The notes under the pieces were generated by a model, which was not told the DNA's origin, searched no databases, and saw only the letters and a list, made by a program, of their open reading frames with translations. A stretch of DNA of 20,868 bases from JBOGGX01 sp050744245 (GTDB lineage: Bacteria; Actinomycetota; Acidimicrobiia; Acidimicrobiales; JBOGGX01), in the NCBI GenBank assembly GCA_050744245.1, contig JBOGGX010000106.1, forward strand, positions 1-20,868. The letters run 5' to 3'. Shown here one piece after another: positions 15,881 through 20,868 of this stretch; the first letter of the stretch is position 1, and every line of letters begins with the position of its first letter. The translations under genes were made by a program, and so were the position numbers.

Positions 15881-15926
15881 AGCGAATGTTCGGTGGATGT
15901 TTCCCATGAATGAGAAACATCCACCG
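15881..15926 (+). repeat. Hairpin repeat copy 2, downstream of the binding-protein gene
   Basis: The element begins 6 nt after the stop codon. Arms at 15891-15903 and 15914-15926 are perfect 13-bp complements around a CCATGAATGA loop. The 44-nt core matches copy 1 (minus strand of 11688-11732), and one stem pair is changed from C-G to G-C with both partners altered. It probably marks the end of the ABC operon transcript. No long U-run follows. Confidence 0.7.
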
Positions 15927-15954
15927 CCGGTTCGGGCGTGCTAGGACGCCTGGC

Positions 15955-16599
15955 GTGGATCTGGACGAGCTGGCCGCCATCCGCAGGGCCAACGAGACCG
16001 GCGGGCTGGCCGAGGCCGACCTGCCCGCCGACCCCTTCGACCTGTTCGGCCGCTGGCATGCGGACGTGATCGACCTCGGCCTGCCCGAGCCCGACGCGAT
16101 GGCCCTGGCCACCGCCGGGGCCGACGGGCGGCCGCGGGCGCGCAACGTGCTGCTGCGCGGGCTCGACGACTTGGGCTTCGTGTGGTTCACCAGCTACGAG
16201 AGCGCCAAGGCCGTCCACCTCGGCGCCAACCCCGTGGCCAGCCTGCTCTTCTCGTGGTTCGCCATCGGCCGCCAGGTGATCGTCACCGGTGGGGTGGCGC
16301 GCACGACCGAGGCGGAGTCCGACGCCTACTGGGCCACCCGCCCGGTCGAGAGCCAACTGGCGGCGTGGGCGTCGAACCAGAGCCAGATCATCCCCGGGCG
16401 GGACTGGCTGTCGGCCAGGTACGAGGAGTTCGAGTCGAGGTTCGCCGGCGGGCCGGTGCCCCGCCCGCCCCGCTGGGGCGGCTACCGGCTCACGCCCGAG
16501 GAGTTCGAGTTCTGGCACGGCCGCACCTACCGCATGCACGACCGGCTGCGTTATCTCAGGGAAGGTGCCGGCTGGCGGGTCGAGCGGCTCTCGCCGTAG
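15955..16599 (+). CDS. pdxH: Pyridoxamine 5'-phosphate oxidase (PdxH-like)
   Basis: The predicted enzyme uses FMN and oxygen to convert pyridoxine or pyridoxamine 5'-phosphate to pyridoxal 5'-phosphate. The 214-residue length is normal for PdxH. Flavin and phosphate-binding segments include RPRARNVLLRG, FTSYESAKAVHL and ASLLFSWFAIGRQV. ESQLAAWASNQSQII and the C-terminal EFEFWHGRTYRMHDRLRY, followed by W..ERLSP, are classic PdxH sequences. GTG 15955 is chosen as the start. AGGA lies 8 nt upstream; the overlapping TAGGAC could instead be a leaderless -10 box. It converges on the LLM oxidoreductase gene with only 3 nt between the stops. Confidence 0.93.
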   Translation: MDLDELAAIRRANETGGLAEADLPADPFDLFGRWHADVIDLGLPEPDAMALATAGADGRPRARNVLLRGLDDLGFVWFTSYESAKAVHLGANPVASLLFSWFAIGRQVIVTGGVARTTEAESDAYWATRPVESQLAAWASNQSQIIPGRDWLSARYEEFESRFAGGPVPRPPRWGGYRLTPEEFEFWHGRTYRMHDRLRYLREGAGWRVERLSP

Positions 16600-16602
16600 T
16601 GT

Positions 16603-17541
16603 CTAGAACCCGTCGACGGTGGGCGCGACCCGCTCGGCGATGAGCCGGATGTGGTCGAGGTCGCCGAGGTCGAGGACCTGGAGGTAGGCGCGTCCTATGC
16701 CAGCCGCGGCGTAGTCGTGGAGCCGGTCGACCACCTCGTCGGGCGAGCCGCCGAGGTCGGAGTCGCCCCAGTTGTTGGGGTCCCGTCCGATGGCCCGGGC
16801 CCGTCGTTCGACCTCGGCCCGGTCCCGGCCGCAGCACACGGACACCGCGATCGACGTCAGGACGTCGTCTGGATCGCGTCCGGCGGCCTCGCACGCCGTT
16901 CGTACCCGGCCCACCCTGACGGCCGCCGCCTCCGGGTCGACGAACCCGACGTTGTACTCGTTGGCGAACCGGGCCGCGAGGGCGGCCGACCGTCGCCGGG
17001 CCCCGCCCCCGAGGATCAGCGGGGGATGCGGCGACTGCGCCGGCTTCGGTAGCCCCGGCGCGTCGGTGAGCGTGTAGTAGCGGCCGGCGAAGGAGAACGT
17101 GTCGCCGACGGCCGTCTCCCAGAGTCCGGTGATGATGGCCAGCTGCTCCTCGAGGCGGTCGAAGCGTTCGACGACCCCGGGAAACGGGATGCCATAGGCG
17201 GTGTGCTCGGCCTCGTACCAGCCGGTGCCGATGCCGAGTTCGACCCGGCCCCCGCTCATCTGGTCGACCTGGGCCACGGCGATGGCCAGCGGGCCGGGGA
17301 GCCGGAACGTGGCCGAGGTGACCATCGTCCCCAGGCGGATGGTGCTCGTGTCGCGGGCGAGAGCGCCCAGGGTCACCCAGGAATCGGTCGGGCCCGGCCG
17401 ACCGTCGACGGATCCCATCCCGAGGTAGTGGTCGGAACGGAAGAAGGCGCCGAACCCCTCGTCCTCCGCCGTTCGGGCCACGGCCAGCTGGTCGTCGTAG
17501 CTGGCGCCCTGTTGGGGTTCGATGAAGATGCGCAGGTCCAC
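16603..17541 (-). CDS. LLM-class F420-dependent oxidoreductase
   Basis: 312 residues with the (beta/alpha)8 fold of luciferase-like monooxygenases. Diagnostic segments are the start LRIFIEPQQGASYDDQL, FRSDHYLGMG, TIRLGTMVTSATFRLPG, MSGGRVELGIGTGWYEAEH and PHPPLILGGGARRRS. The SDHY and GTGWYEAE stretches fit the actinobacterial F420-dependent subgroup rather than FMN luciferases. The substrate is unknown. The GTG start is supported by a -10 box (TAGGGT) 6 nt upstream. It lies downstream of ccdA on the same strand, with a 55-nt gap that holds this promoter, so it is probably transcribed on its own. Confidence 0.9.
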   Translation of the reverse strand: MDLRIFIEPQQGASYDDQLAVARTAEDEGFGAFFRSDHYLGMGSVDGRPGPTDSWVTLGALARDTSTIRLGTMVTSATFRLPGPLAIAVAQVDQMSGGRVELGIGTGWYEAEHTAYGIPFPGVVERFDRLEEQLAIITGLWETAVGDTFSFAGRYYTLTDAPGLPKPAQSPHPPLILGGGARRRSAALAARFANEYNVGFVDPEAAAVRVGRVRTACEAAGRDPDDVLTSIAVSVCCGRDRAEVERRARAIGRDPNNWGDSDLGGSPDEVVDRLHDYAAAGIGRAYLQVLDLGDLDHIRLIAERVAPTVDGF

Positions 17542-17547
17542 CCGCCG

Positions 17548-17553
17548 ACCCTA
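17548..17553 (-). promoter_or_regulatory. Putative leaderless -10 box for the LLM oxidoreductase (TAGGGT)
   Basis: TAGGGT on the minus strand fits TAnnnT and ends 6 nt before the GTG start. No Shine-Dalgarno sequence is present between them. Confidence 0.45.
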
Positions 17554-17596
17554 CTGGTCGGTCGAATTCCCGGTCCGTCAGGCCGGCGGCCGACGG

Positions 17597-18565
17597 CTAC
17601 GATGGGCGGCCCTCAACCCCATCCGCTCGGGCGGGCTCGGAATGGGCCGTCGAGCCGTTGGCGTCGAGCGGACCGACGGGTTCCGGCCGGTTCGGGGATG
17701 TGTCGGGGCCCGCCGGCCGGGTCCGCCGGCGGACCGCCGCCACCGAGACGCCGCCTCCGATCAGGAGCACGAACACCGCGGCCAGCCGCAGCCCGCCGAA
17801 CTCGATGGCCCACGACCGGAGCCGGTCGAACACGCCGGTCACCCGGTCGACCACCGGGTCGCGGCTGAGGTCGCCGCCGTAGATGCGAAGCTCGTACCAC
17901 CCGTAGTAGGCGACGTACGCCCCGGCCAGCACGAGCAGCCCGCCGGCAATGCGCTGGACGTAGGGCAGGGCCCGCCGGATGCTGCGGACGAGCGAATGGC
18001 GGGCCAGGGCCACGGCCACGCTGAGGCCGGTGATCACCAGCCCCATGCCCACCGCGTAGGCGACGAACAGCGGCAGCCCGCCGGTGACGTCATTGGCCCT
18101 GAGCACGCCGGACGACGCGGCCAGGAAGGTGGGCAGCGTGCACCCGAGCGAGGCGATCGCGTAGGAGATGCCGAACAGGGCCATCGATCCGAAGCCCCGG
18201 GTTCGGCCCCCCTTCTCGAACCGGGGCACCCGGACGTTGAGGTGGAACCCGGCGAGCAGGGCGATGCCCAGCCCGACGAGGGCCACGCCGATCACGACCG
18301 TTACCCACGGCGTGCGCCGGAGGATGGCGCTCCCGGCCGTGACCACGACCAGGCCGATGGCGACGAAGGTGACGATGAAGCCGGCGGTGACGGCCAGGCT
18401 GACGAGGACCGCCCGGCGCACGGCCCGGCCGGGATCGTCGTCGCTCTGGTCGGCTTCTGCGCCGACGAAGAACGACAGGTACGCGGGCAGCATGGCGAAC
18501 CCGCAGGGGTTGATGGCGGCCAGCATCCCCGACGTGAGGGCGAGCACGAACGCCCCTCTTGTCAC
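17597..18565 (-). CDS. ccdA: CcdA/DsbD-type membrane thiol-disulfide transporter
   Basis: 322 residues with the family's membrane core of about six helices. The two redox cysteines are C21 in AAINPCGFAMLPAYL and C142 in ASLGCTLPTFLA, each followed by proline as expected. The protein carries reducing equivalents from cytoplasmic thioredoxin across the membrane, here most likely to the TlpA-like lipoprotein encoded just upstream. That would serve heme attachment to cytochrome c or copper-site assembly, including the caa3 oxidase of this window. After the core there are more helices and a hydrophilic Arg/Pro-rich tail of about 50 residues. The GTG start lies at the edge of a tandem repeat block; GAGGA, inside the repeat, is 10 nt upstream. 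Confidence 0.92.
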   Translation of the reverse strand: MTRGAFVLALTSGMLAAINPCGFAMLPAYLSFFVGAEADQSDDDPGRAVRRAVLVSLAVTAGFIVTFVAIGLVVVTAGSAILRRTPWVTVVIGVALVGLGIALLAGFHLNVRVPRFEKGGRTRGFGSMALFGISYAIASLGCTLPTFLAASSGVLRANDVTGGLPLFVAYAVGMGLVITGLSVAVALARHSLVRSIRRALPYVQRIAGGLLVLAGAYVAYYGWYELRIYGGDLSRDPVVDRVTGVFDRLRSWAIEFGGLRLAAVFVLLIGGGVSVAAVRRRTRPAGPDTSPNRPEPVGPLDANGSTAHSEPARADGVEGRPS

Positions 18566-18690
18566 TGGTGCGCCATCCTCGAATCACACCAACTGACGTC
18601 ACCGCCGCCCCAGGGGGCACCAGTGAGCGCTTCGCCGCTTCGCGGCGAAGACGGGCTGGGTTGATGGTTCGCTCGCCCTGCGTGCTCACT
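18563..18690. repeat. 128-bp tandem repeat, unit 1
   Basis: This is the first of two directly adjacent 128-bp units. It starts CACTGGTGCGCC and ends GCTCACT. CACTGGTGC (18563-18571) is repeated inverted as GCACCAGTG (18617-18625). A perfect hairpin has arms CTTCGCCGC and GCGGCGAAG (18630-18650, TTC loop). The first three bases overlap the ccdA start codon. Confidence 0.9.
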
Positions 18691-18818
18691 CACTGGTGCG
18701 CCATCCTCGAATCACACCAACTGACGTCGCCGTCGCCCCAGGGGGCACCAGTGAGCGCTTCGCCGCTTCGCGGCGAAGACGGGCTGGGTTGATGGTTCGC
18801 TCGCCCTGCGGGCTCACT
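18691..18818. repeat. 128-bp tandem repeat, unit 2
   Basis: The second unit differs from unit 1 at three positions that I can find. The same inverted repeat (18691-18699 with 18745-18753) and hairpin (18758-18778) are present. It is followed by CACTGGT (18819-18825), the first seven bases of a further unit, which belong to the end of tlpA. The whole tlpA-ccdA gap consists of these two units, and no gene is supported in it. Confidence 0.9.
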
Positions 18819-19354
18819 CACTGGTCGAGCAGCTTCTCGTCGATGAGGTCGGTGAGCTCGTCGCCGGACAGTTGGCCTGTGTGGATCTCCTGGACGATGC
18901 CGTCGGCGTCGATGAGCACGGTGGTCGGCATGCCGACGCCGCCCAACTGGCGGACCACGCTGCCGTCGGGGTCGCGGCCCAGGTCCCATGTGACCACGAT
19001 GCTCTCGAGGAAGGCCTCGCCGTCGGCCGCCGTCTCCTGCACGTCGATGCCGAGGAAGGCGACCTCGTCGCCCATGGCCCGGTGCACCTCTTCGAAGGCC
19101 GGCATCTCGGTGATGCAGGGCGGGCACCACGAAGCCCAGAAGTTCACCACCAACGGTCGGCCTTCGTAGTCGGCGATCGATGCCGACCCGCCGTCGAAGG
19201 TGGAGTAGTCGACGTCGGGGACGGGCCGACCGACCTCGGCGATGACATCAGCACCGCTCGCGGTGGTGGTCGCTGCAGGTCCGGCGGCGTCGTCACCGTT
19301 GCCGCAGGCCACGGTGGTCGCGAGCACGACCGCCAGCAGGGCGTTCCACCACAT
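18818..19354 (-). CDS. TlpA/ResA-like thioredoxin-fold lipoprotein
   Basis: 178 residues. An N-terminal signal ends at the lipobox TVAC (C17), followed by a Ser/Thr/Ala-rich linker. The thioredoxin fold runs from about residue 40. The active site is WCPPC (C77, C80) in VVNFWASWCPPC, and the cis-proline loop is GVGMPTTVLID. The family reduces apocytochrome c or metal-site cysteines outside the membrane and takes electrons from CcdA, encoded downstream. The ATG has a -10 box 7 nt upstream. The stop codon lies at the border of the 128-bp repeats; without them it would overlap the ccdA GTG. Confidence 0.93.
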   Translation of the reverse strand: MWWNALLAVVLATTVACGNGDDAAGPAATTTASGADVIAEVGRPVPDVDYSTFDGGSASIADYEGRPLVVNFWASWCPPCITEMPAFEEVHRAMGDEVAFLGIDVQETAADGEAFLESIVVTWDLGRDPDGSVVRQLGGVGMPTTVLIDADGIVQEIHTGQLSGDELTDLIDEKLLDQ

Positions 19355-19361
19355 CGCGTCG

Positions 19362-19367
19362 AGGGTA
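19362..19367 (-). promoter_or_regulatory. Putative leaderless -10 box for tlpA (TACCCT)
   Basis: TACCCT on the minus strand fits TAnnnT and lies exactly 7 nt before the ATG. No Shine-Dalgarno sequence is seen, so the tlpA transcript is probably leaderless. Confidence 0.5.
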
Positions 19368-19443
19368 GAGCCTCGAACCGGCGCGGTGGCTTCGACCCCC
19401 CCACGCCCATGACCCACATCCCCGCCCGTCAACGCGACGAGGC

Positions 19444-19473
19444 TCGAGGGGGAGGGGAGGAGCTCCCCCTCGA
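19444..19473 (-). terminator. Stem-loop after the whiB-like gene
   Basis: TCGAGGGGGA (19444-19453) and TCCCCCTCGA (19464-19473) form a perfect 10-bp stem with a 10-nt loop. It begins 9 nt after the stop of the WhiB7-like gene on the minus strand. A U-tract is missing, so it is a weak terminator candidate. Confidence 0.4.
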
Positions 19474-19482
19474 ACCTGTCTC

Positions 19483-19863
19483 CTAGGCGATCCGGACCAT
19501 GTCGAGCAGGTGCTCGGGAATCGGGATCTCGGGCAGCTGATCCTCGGGGCGAGGCACCTTCGGTGGCCGGCCCCGGCGTCGCTTGCTGGCCAGGATCTTC
19601 CCGTTCAGGAAGAGCTGCCCACCCCACACGCCCCAAGGCTCCCGGCGCTCGACCGCCGCCTCCAGGCATTCGACGATCACCGGGCAATGGGCGCAGATGG
19701 CCTTGGCCCGAGCGATGTCCTGCAGTTCCTCGCTGAAGAACAGCGAGGTCATCGTGCCGGCGCCGTCGTTGCACCGCGCGTCGACCTGCCAATCGAGGGC
19801 CGGCAGGTCGTCCACCACCCACTCGGCAGCGAGGTCGTTCTCGTTGTCGATCGGAGCAAACAT
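19483..19863 (-). CDS. whiB7: WhiB7/WblC-like Fe-S transcription factor with AT-hook
   Basis: 126 residues. Four cysteines (C31, C57, C60, C66; CAHC then C) bind the 4Fe-4S cluster of Wbl proteins. EPWGVWGG (75-82) is the sigma-contact turn. After it, KRRRGRPPK (94-102) is an AT-hook with the RGRP core. The EPWGVWGG..F..G.I...KR.RGRP.K spacing matches mycobacterial WhiB7 as I remember it. WhiB7 binds the housekeeping sigma factor and activates intrinsic antibiotic-resistance genes after translation stress. A further proline-rich tail of about 25 residues (IPIPEHLLDMVRIA end) is not in my memory of WhiB7. A good Shine-Dalgarno GGAG lies 6 nt before the ATG. The long upstream leader holds an ORF and a terminator. 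A general acidimicrobial Wbl protein with the same AT-hook remains possible. Confidence 0.8.
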   Translation of the reverse strand: MFAPIDNENDLAAEWVVDDLPALDWQVDARCNDGAGTMTSLFFSEELQDIARAKAICAHCPVIVECLEAAVERREPWGVWGGQLFLNGKILASKRRRGRPPKVPRPEDQLPEIPIPEHLLDMVRIA

Positions 19864-19893
19864 CGTGGTCTCCGTGCTCTTCGTGTCGTGGTT

Positions 19894-19934
19894 GGAAAAA
19901 ACAGAAAGGCCGCCGGGATTTCCCGACGGCCTTT
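19894..19934 (-). terminator. Intrinsic terminator in the whiB-like leader (possible attenuator)
   Basis: Arms 19905-19917 and 19922-19934 pair along 13 bases. The one non-Watson-Crick position is a G-U pair in minus-strand RNA but a C-A mismatch in plus-strand RNA, which fixes the orientation. The minus strand continues CTGTTTTTT (19904-19896), a proper U-tract. It stands 30 nt before the whiB-like ATG and downstream of the 61-codon ORF. Confidence 0.8.
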
Positions 19935-19943
19935 GGGTGTCCT

Positions 19944-19961
19944 GCCCCTGTGGAGAGGGGC
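19944..19961 (-). other. Small hairpin just after the upstream ORF stop
   Basis: GCCCCT and AGGGGC form a perfect 6-bp stem around a 6-nt loop. It starts 1 nt after the stop codon of the upstream ORF and 9 nt before the terminator stem. It could be part of an attenuation switch. Confidence 0.4.
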
Positions 19962-19962
19962 G

Positions 19963-20148
19963 TCAGGGTGACATCTCCAAAAGCCATCGCGGCTGGGTGT
20001 TCGGCGCATCGATGCCGGTGGAAGGCATGGTGGTGCCCTGGAAACCGCCGATGAGCCACGCCGTGAGCGGCGCGAGGCGGCCCGCCCGGTGGCGCGCGAG
20101 GCCCACGGCAGGTCCTGCCTCGGGCGTCGTGGCGGTCCAGGTGGTCAT
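19963..20148 (-). CDS. Small upstream ORF (61 aa) in the whiB-like leader
   Basis: The ORF starts MTTWTATTPEAGPAVGLARH and ends QPRWLLEMSP. I do not recognise a family. It has a Shine-Dalgarno-like GAGGA 10 nt upstream of the ATG and lies downstream of a likely promoter. It is followed closely by a hairpin and a strong terminator, then by the WhiB7-like gene. This order resembles the leader of mycobacterial and streptomycete whiB7/wblC, where translation of an upstream ORF controls read-through. It may be a regulatory leader peptide or an independent small protein ending at the terminator. A TTG at 20154 would add two residues. Coding potential is uncertain. Confidence 0.5.
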   Translation of the reverse strand: MTTWTATTPEAGPAVGLARHRAGRLAPLTAWLIGGFQGTTMPSTGIDAPNTQPRWLLEMSP

Positions 20149-20202
20149 GGGCAAGAAGTCCTCGTTTCTCTCGCGACAGAGGTCAGTGCGTCAAGCTCGA
20201 CG

Positions 20203-20239
20203 ATCGGACCACACAACCTCGGCCGGAGTCAACCGATTT
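20203..20239 (-). promoter_or_regulatory. Putative promoter of the whiB-like leader, with WhiB7-type AT-rich element
   Basis: On the minus strand AAAT (20239-20236), CGG, then TTGACT (20232-20227) form a -35 box with an AT-rich element exactly 3 bp upstream. This is the arrangement known for WhiB7-activated promoters. The best -10 candidate is TCCGAT (20208-20203) at an 18-bp spacing, a partial match. The transcript would have a leader of about 330 nt. Confidence 0.45.
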
Positions 20240-20293
20240 CTCGCGGAACACCGCGGTCCGCTCGCGACCTGCCCACCGACGCTCGGGTACCGG

Positions 20294-20824
20294 TCACCGG
20301 AAGACCCGTCGGCGGTAGAACTCGAGCTCGGCGATGCTCTCGCGGATGTCGTCGAGGGCGCGATGGCGGCCCTCCTTGCCGGGCAGCACCGCGGCGATGT
20401 CCGGATACCAGCGGCGGACGAGCTCCTTGATCGTCGACACGTCGACCGAGCGGTAGTGGAGCCAGCCCTCGATCTCGGGCAGGTAGGCGGCGAGAAAGGC
20501 CCGGTCGGTGCCGATCGAGTTCCCGGCCAGCGGGACCGTGCGCGGCTCCGGCACGTGCTCCTTGATGAAGTCGAGGGTGCGGGCACCGGCCTCGGCCAGG
20601 TTGACCGTCGAGCGCCCGATCTCGCCCAGCAGCCCGCTCGACGTGTGCATCTCGCGCACGACCTCGCTCATGGCCGCCAGCGCCTCGGGCGGCTGGGCCA
20701 CGACCAGGTCGGGCCCCTCGGCGACGATCGCGAGATCGTCGTCGGTGACGATCGTGGCGATCTCGACGATCACGTCGCGGACCGGATCGAGCCCGGTCAT
20801 CTCGAGGTCCATCCACACCAGCAT
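20294..20824 (-). CDS. orn: Oligoribonuclease
   Basis: Orn degrades 2-5 nt RNA fragments, including pGpG from cyclic-di-GMP turnover, and is often essential. The 176-residue protein has the DEDDh exonuclease set. D6 and E8 are in VWMDLEMTGLDP. A third acidic residue is in NSIGTDRAFL, with the family's VDVSTIKEL strand after it, and H154 and D159 are in HRALDDIRESI, near the C-terminus. Length and ends are normal. The ATG is supported by a -10 box (TACCAT) 7 nt upstream. The gene lies upstream of the whiB-like leader on the same strand, with no clear terminator between them. Confidence 0.96.
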   Translation of the reverse strand: MLVWMDLEMTGLDPVRDVIVEIATIVTDDDLAIVAEGPDLVVAQPPEALAAMSEVVREMHTSSGLLGEIGRSTVNLAEAGARTLDFIKEHVPEPRTVPLAGNSIGTDRAFLAAYLPEIEGWLHYRSVDVSTIKELVRRWYPDIAAVLPGKEGRHRALDDIRESIAELEFYRRRVFR

Positions 20825-20831
20825 GGCCGGG

Positions 20832-20837
20832 ATGGTA
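20832..20837 (-). promoter_or_regulatory. Putative leaderless -10 box for orn (TACCAT)
   Basis: TACCAT on the minus strand fits TAnnnT and lies 7 nt before the ATG, the leaderless spacing. Nothing else is recognised in the last 31 bases of the window. Confidence 0.5.
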
Positions 20838-20868
20838 CCGACGACCCGAATGTGGGGTGGTTGTCGCG

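Noticed and set aside
15901..15954. Upstream start for the PdxH-like protein within the hairpin repeat
   Set aside because: In-frame codons there lie inside the palindrome. The GTG at 15955 has a ribosome site and gives the normal N-terminus.
18559..18792. A 77-codon plus-strand ORF across the tandem repeats
   Set aside because: It exists only because the 128-bp repeats are GC-rich. The same peptide is read in different frames in the two units, and no ribosome site is seen.
18563..18818. CRISPR array or tRNA-like sequence in the repeats
   Set aside because: The units are directly adjacent, with no spacers and only two copies. The GATTCGAGG-ACCA end on the minus strand has no matching T-stem or acceptor stem.
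20280..20303. Short CCGGT/ACCGG palindrome at the end of orn as a terminator
   Set aside because: The stem is only five pairs, with no U-tract, and it partly overlaps the coding end.

Overview
The window is GC-rich DNA from an actinobacterium, most likely of the class Acidimicrobiia. The pointers are a WhiB-family Fe-S regulator, an F420-type LLM oxidoreductase, actinobacterial-style oxidase subunits, many GTG starts, and several -10 boxes (TAnnnT) only 6-9 nt from the start codon, as in leaderless transcripts. The lineage is inferred from gene content, not from a marker phylogeny.

Left half (1-9881): an aerobic respiration locus. A partial ctaA (heme A synthase, minus strand, cut by the window edge) is divergent from a long plus-strand operon. 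The order is ctaB (heme O synthase), a CtaD-like protein lacking the oxygen-reduction site, a CtaE-like protein, a multi-pass membrane protein, then the intact oxidase ctaC (CuA plus fused cytochrome c), ctaD, ctaE, ctaF and the caa3 assembly factor ctaG. Genes overlap or nearly abut, which suggests translational coupling. The most unusual content is the three-gene block at 1563-4626. Its subunit I paralogue aligns without gaps to the authentic CtaD in this window over the catalytic core. It keeps both low-spin heme histidines but has lost every CuB ligand, the high-spin heme ligand and the cross-linked tyrosine.

Middle (9888-16599): a stem-loop lies between the convergent ctaG and a DUF2203 gene. 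Then come serS, a Fur-family regulator (minus), and a divergent four-gene quaternary-amine/betaine-type ABC transporter (ATPase with CBS domains, two permeases, lipoprotein binding protein), followed by a pdxH-like flavoprotein. Two copies of a 44-nt hairpin repeat, in opposite orientation and with a compensatory base-pair change, follow fur and the binding-protein gene.

Right part (16603-20868): all minus strand. In transcription order the genes are orn, a WhiB7-like regulator with a structured leader (promoter, 61-codon upstream ORF, hairpin, intrinsic terminator), a TlpA-like thioredoxin lipoprotein, two tandem 128-bp repeats, ccdA, and an LLM oxidoreductase. TlpA and CcdA probably supply reducing equivalents for cytochrome c and CuA assembly, which ties this end to the oxidase locus. 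Removing exactly two repeat units restores a GTGA stop/start overlap between tlpA and ccdA, so the repeats look like a later insertion.

No tRNA, rRNA, CRISPR array or recognisable transposase was seen.
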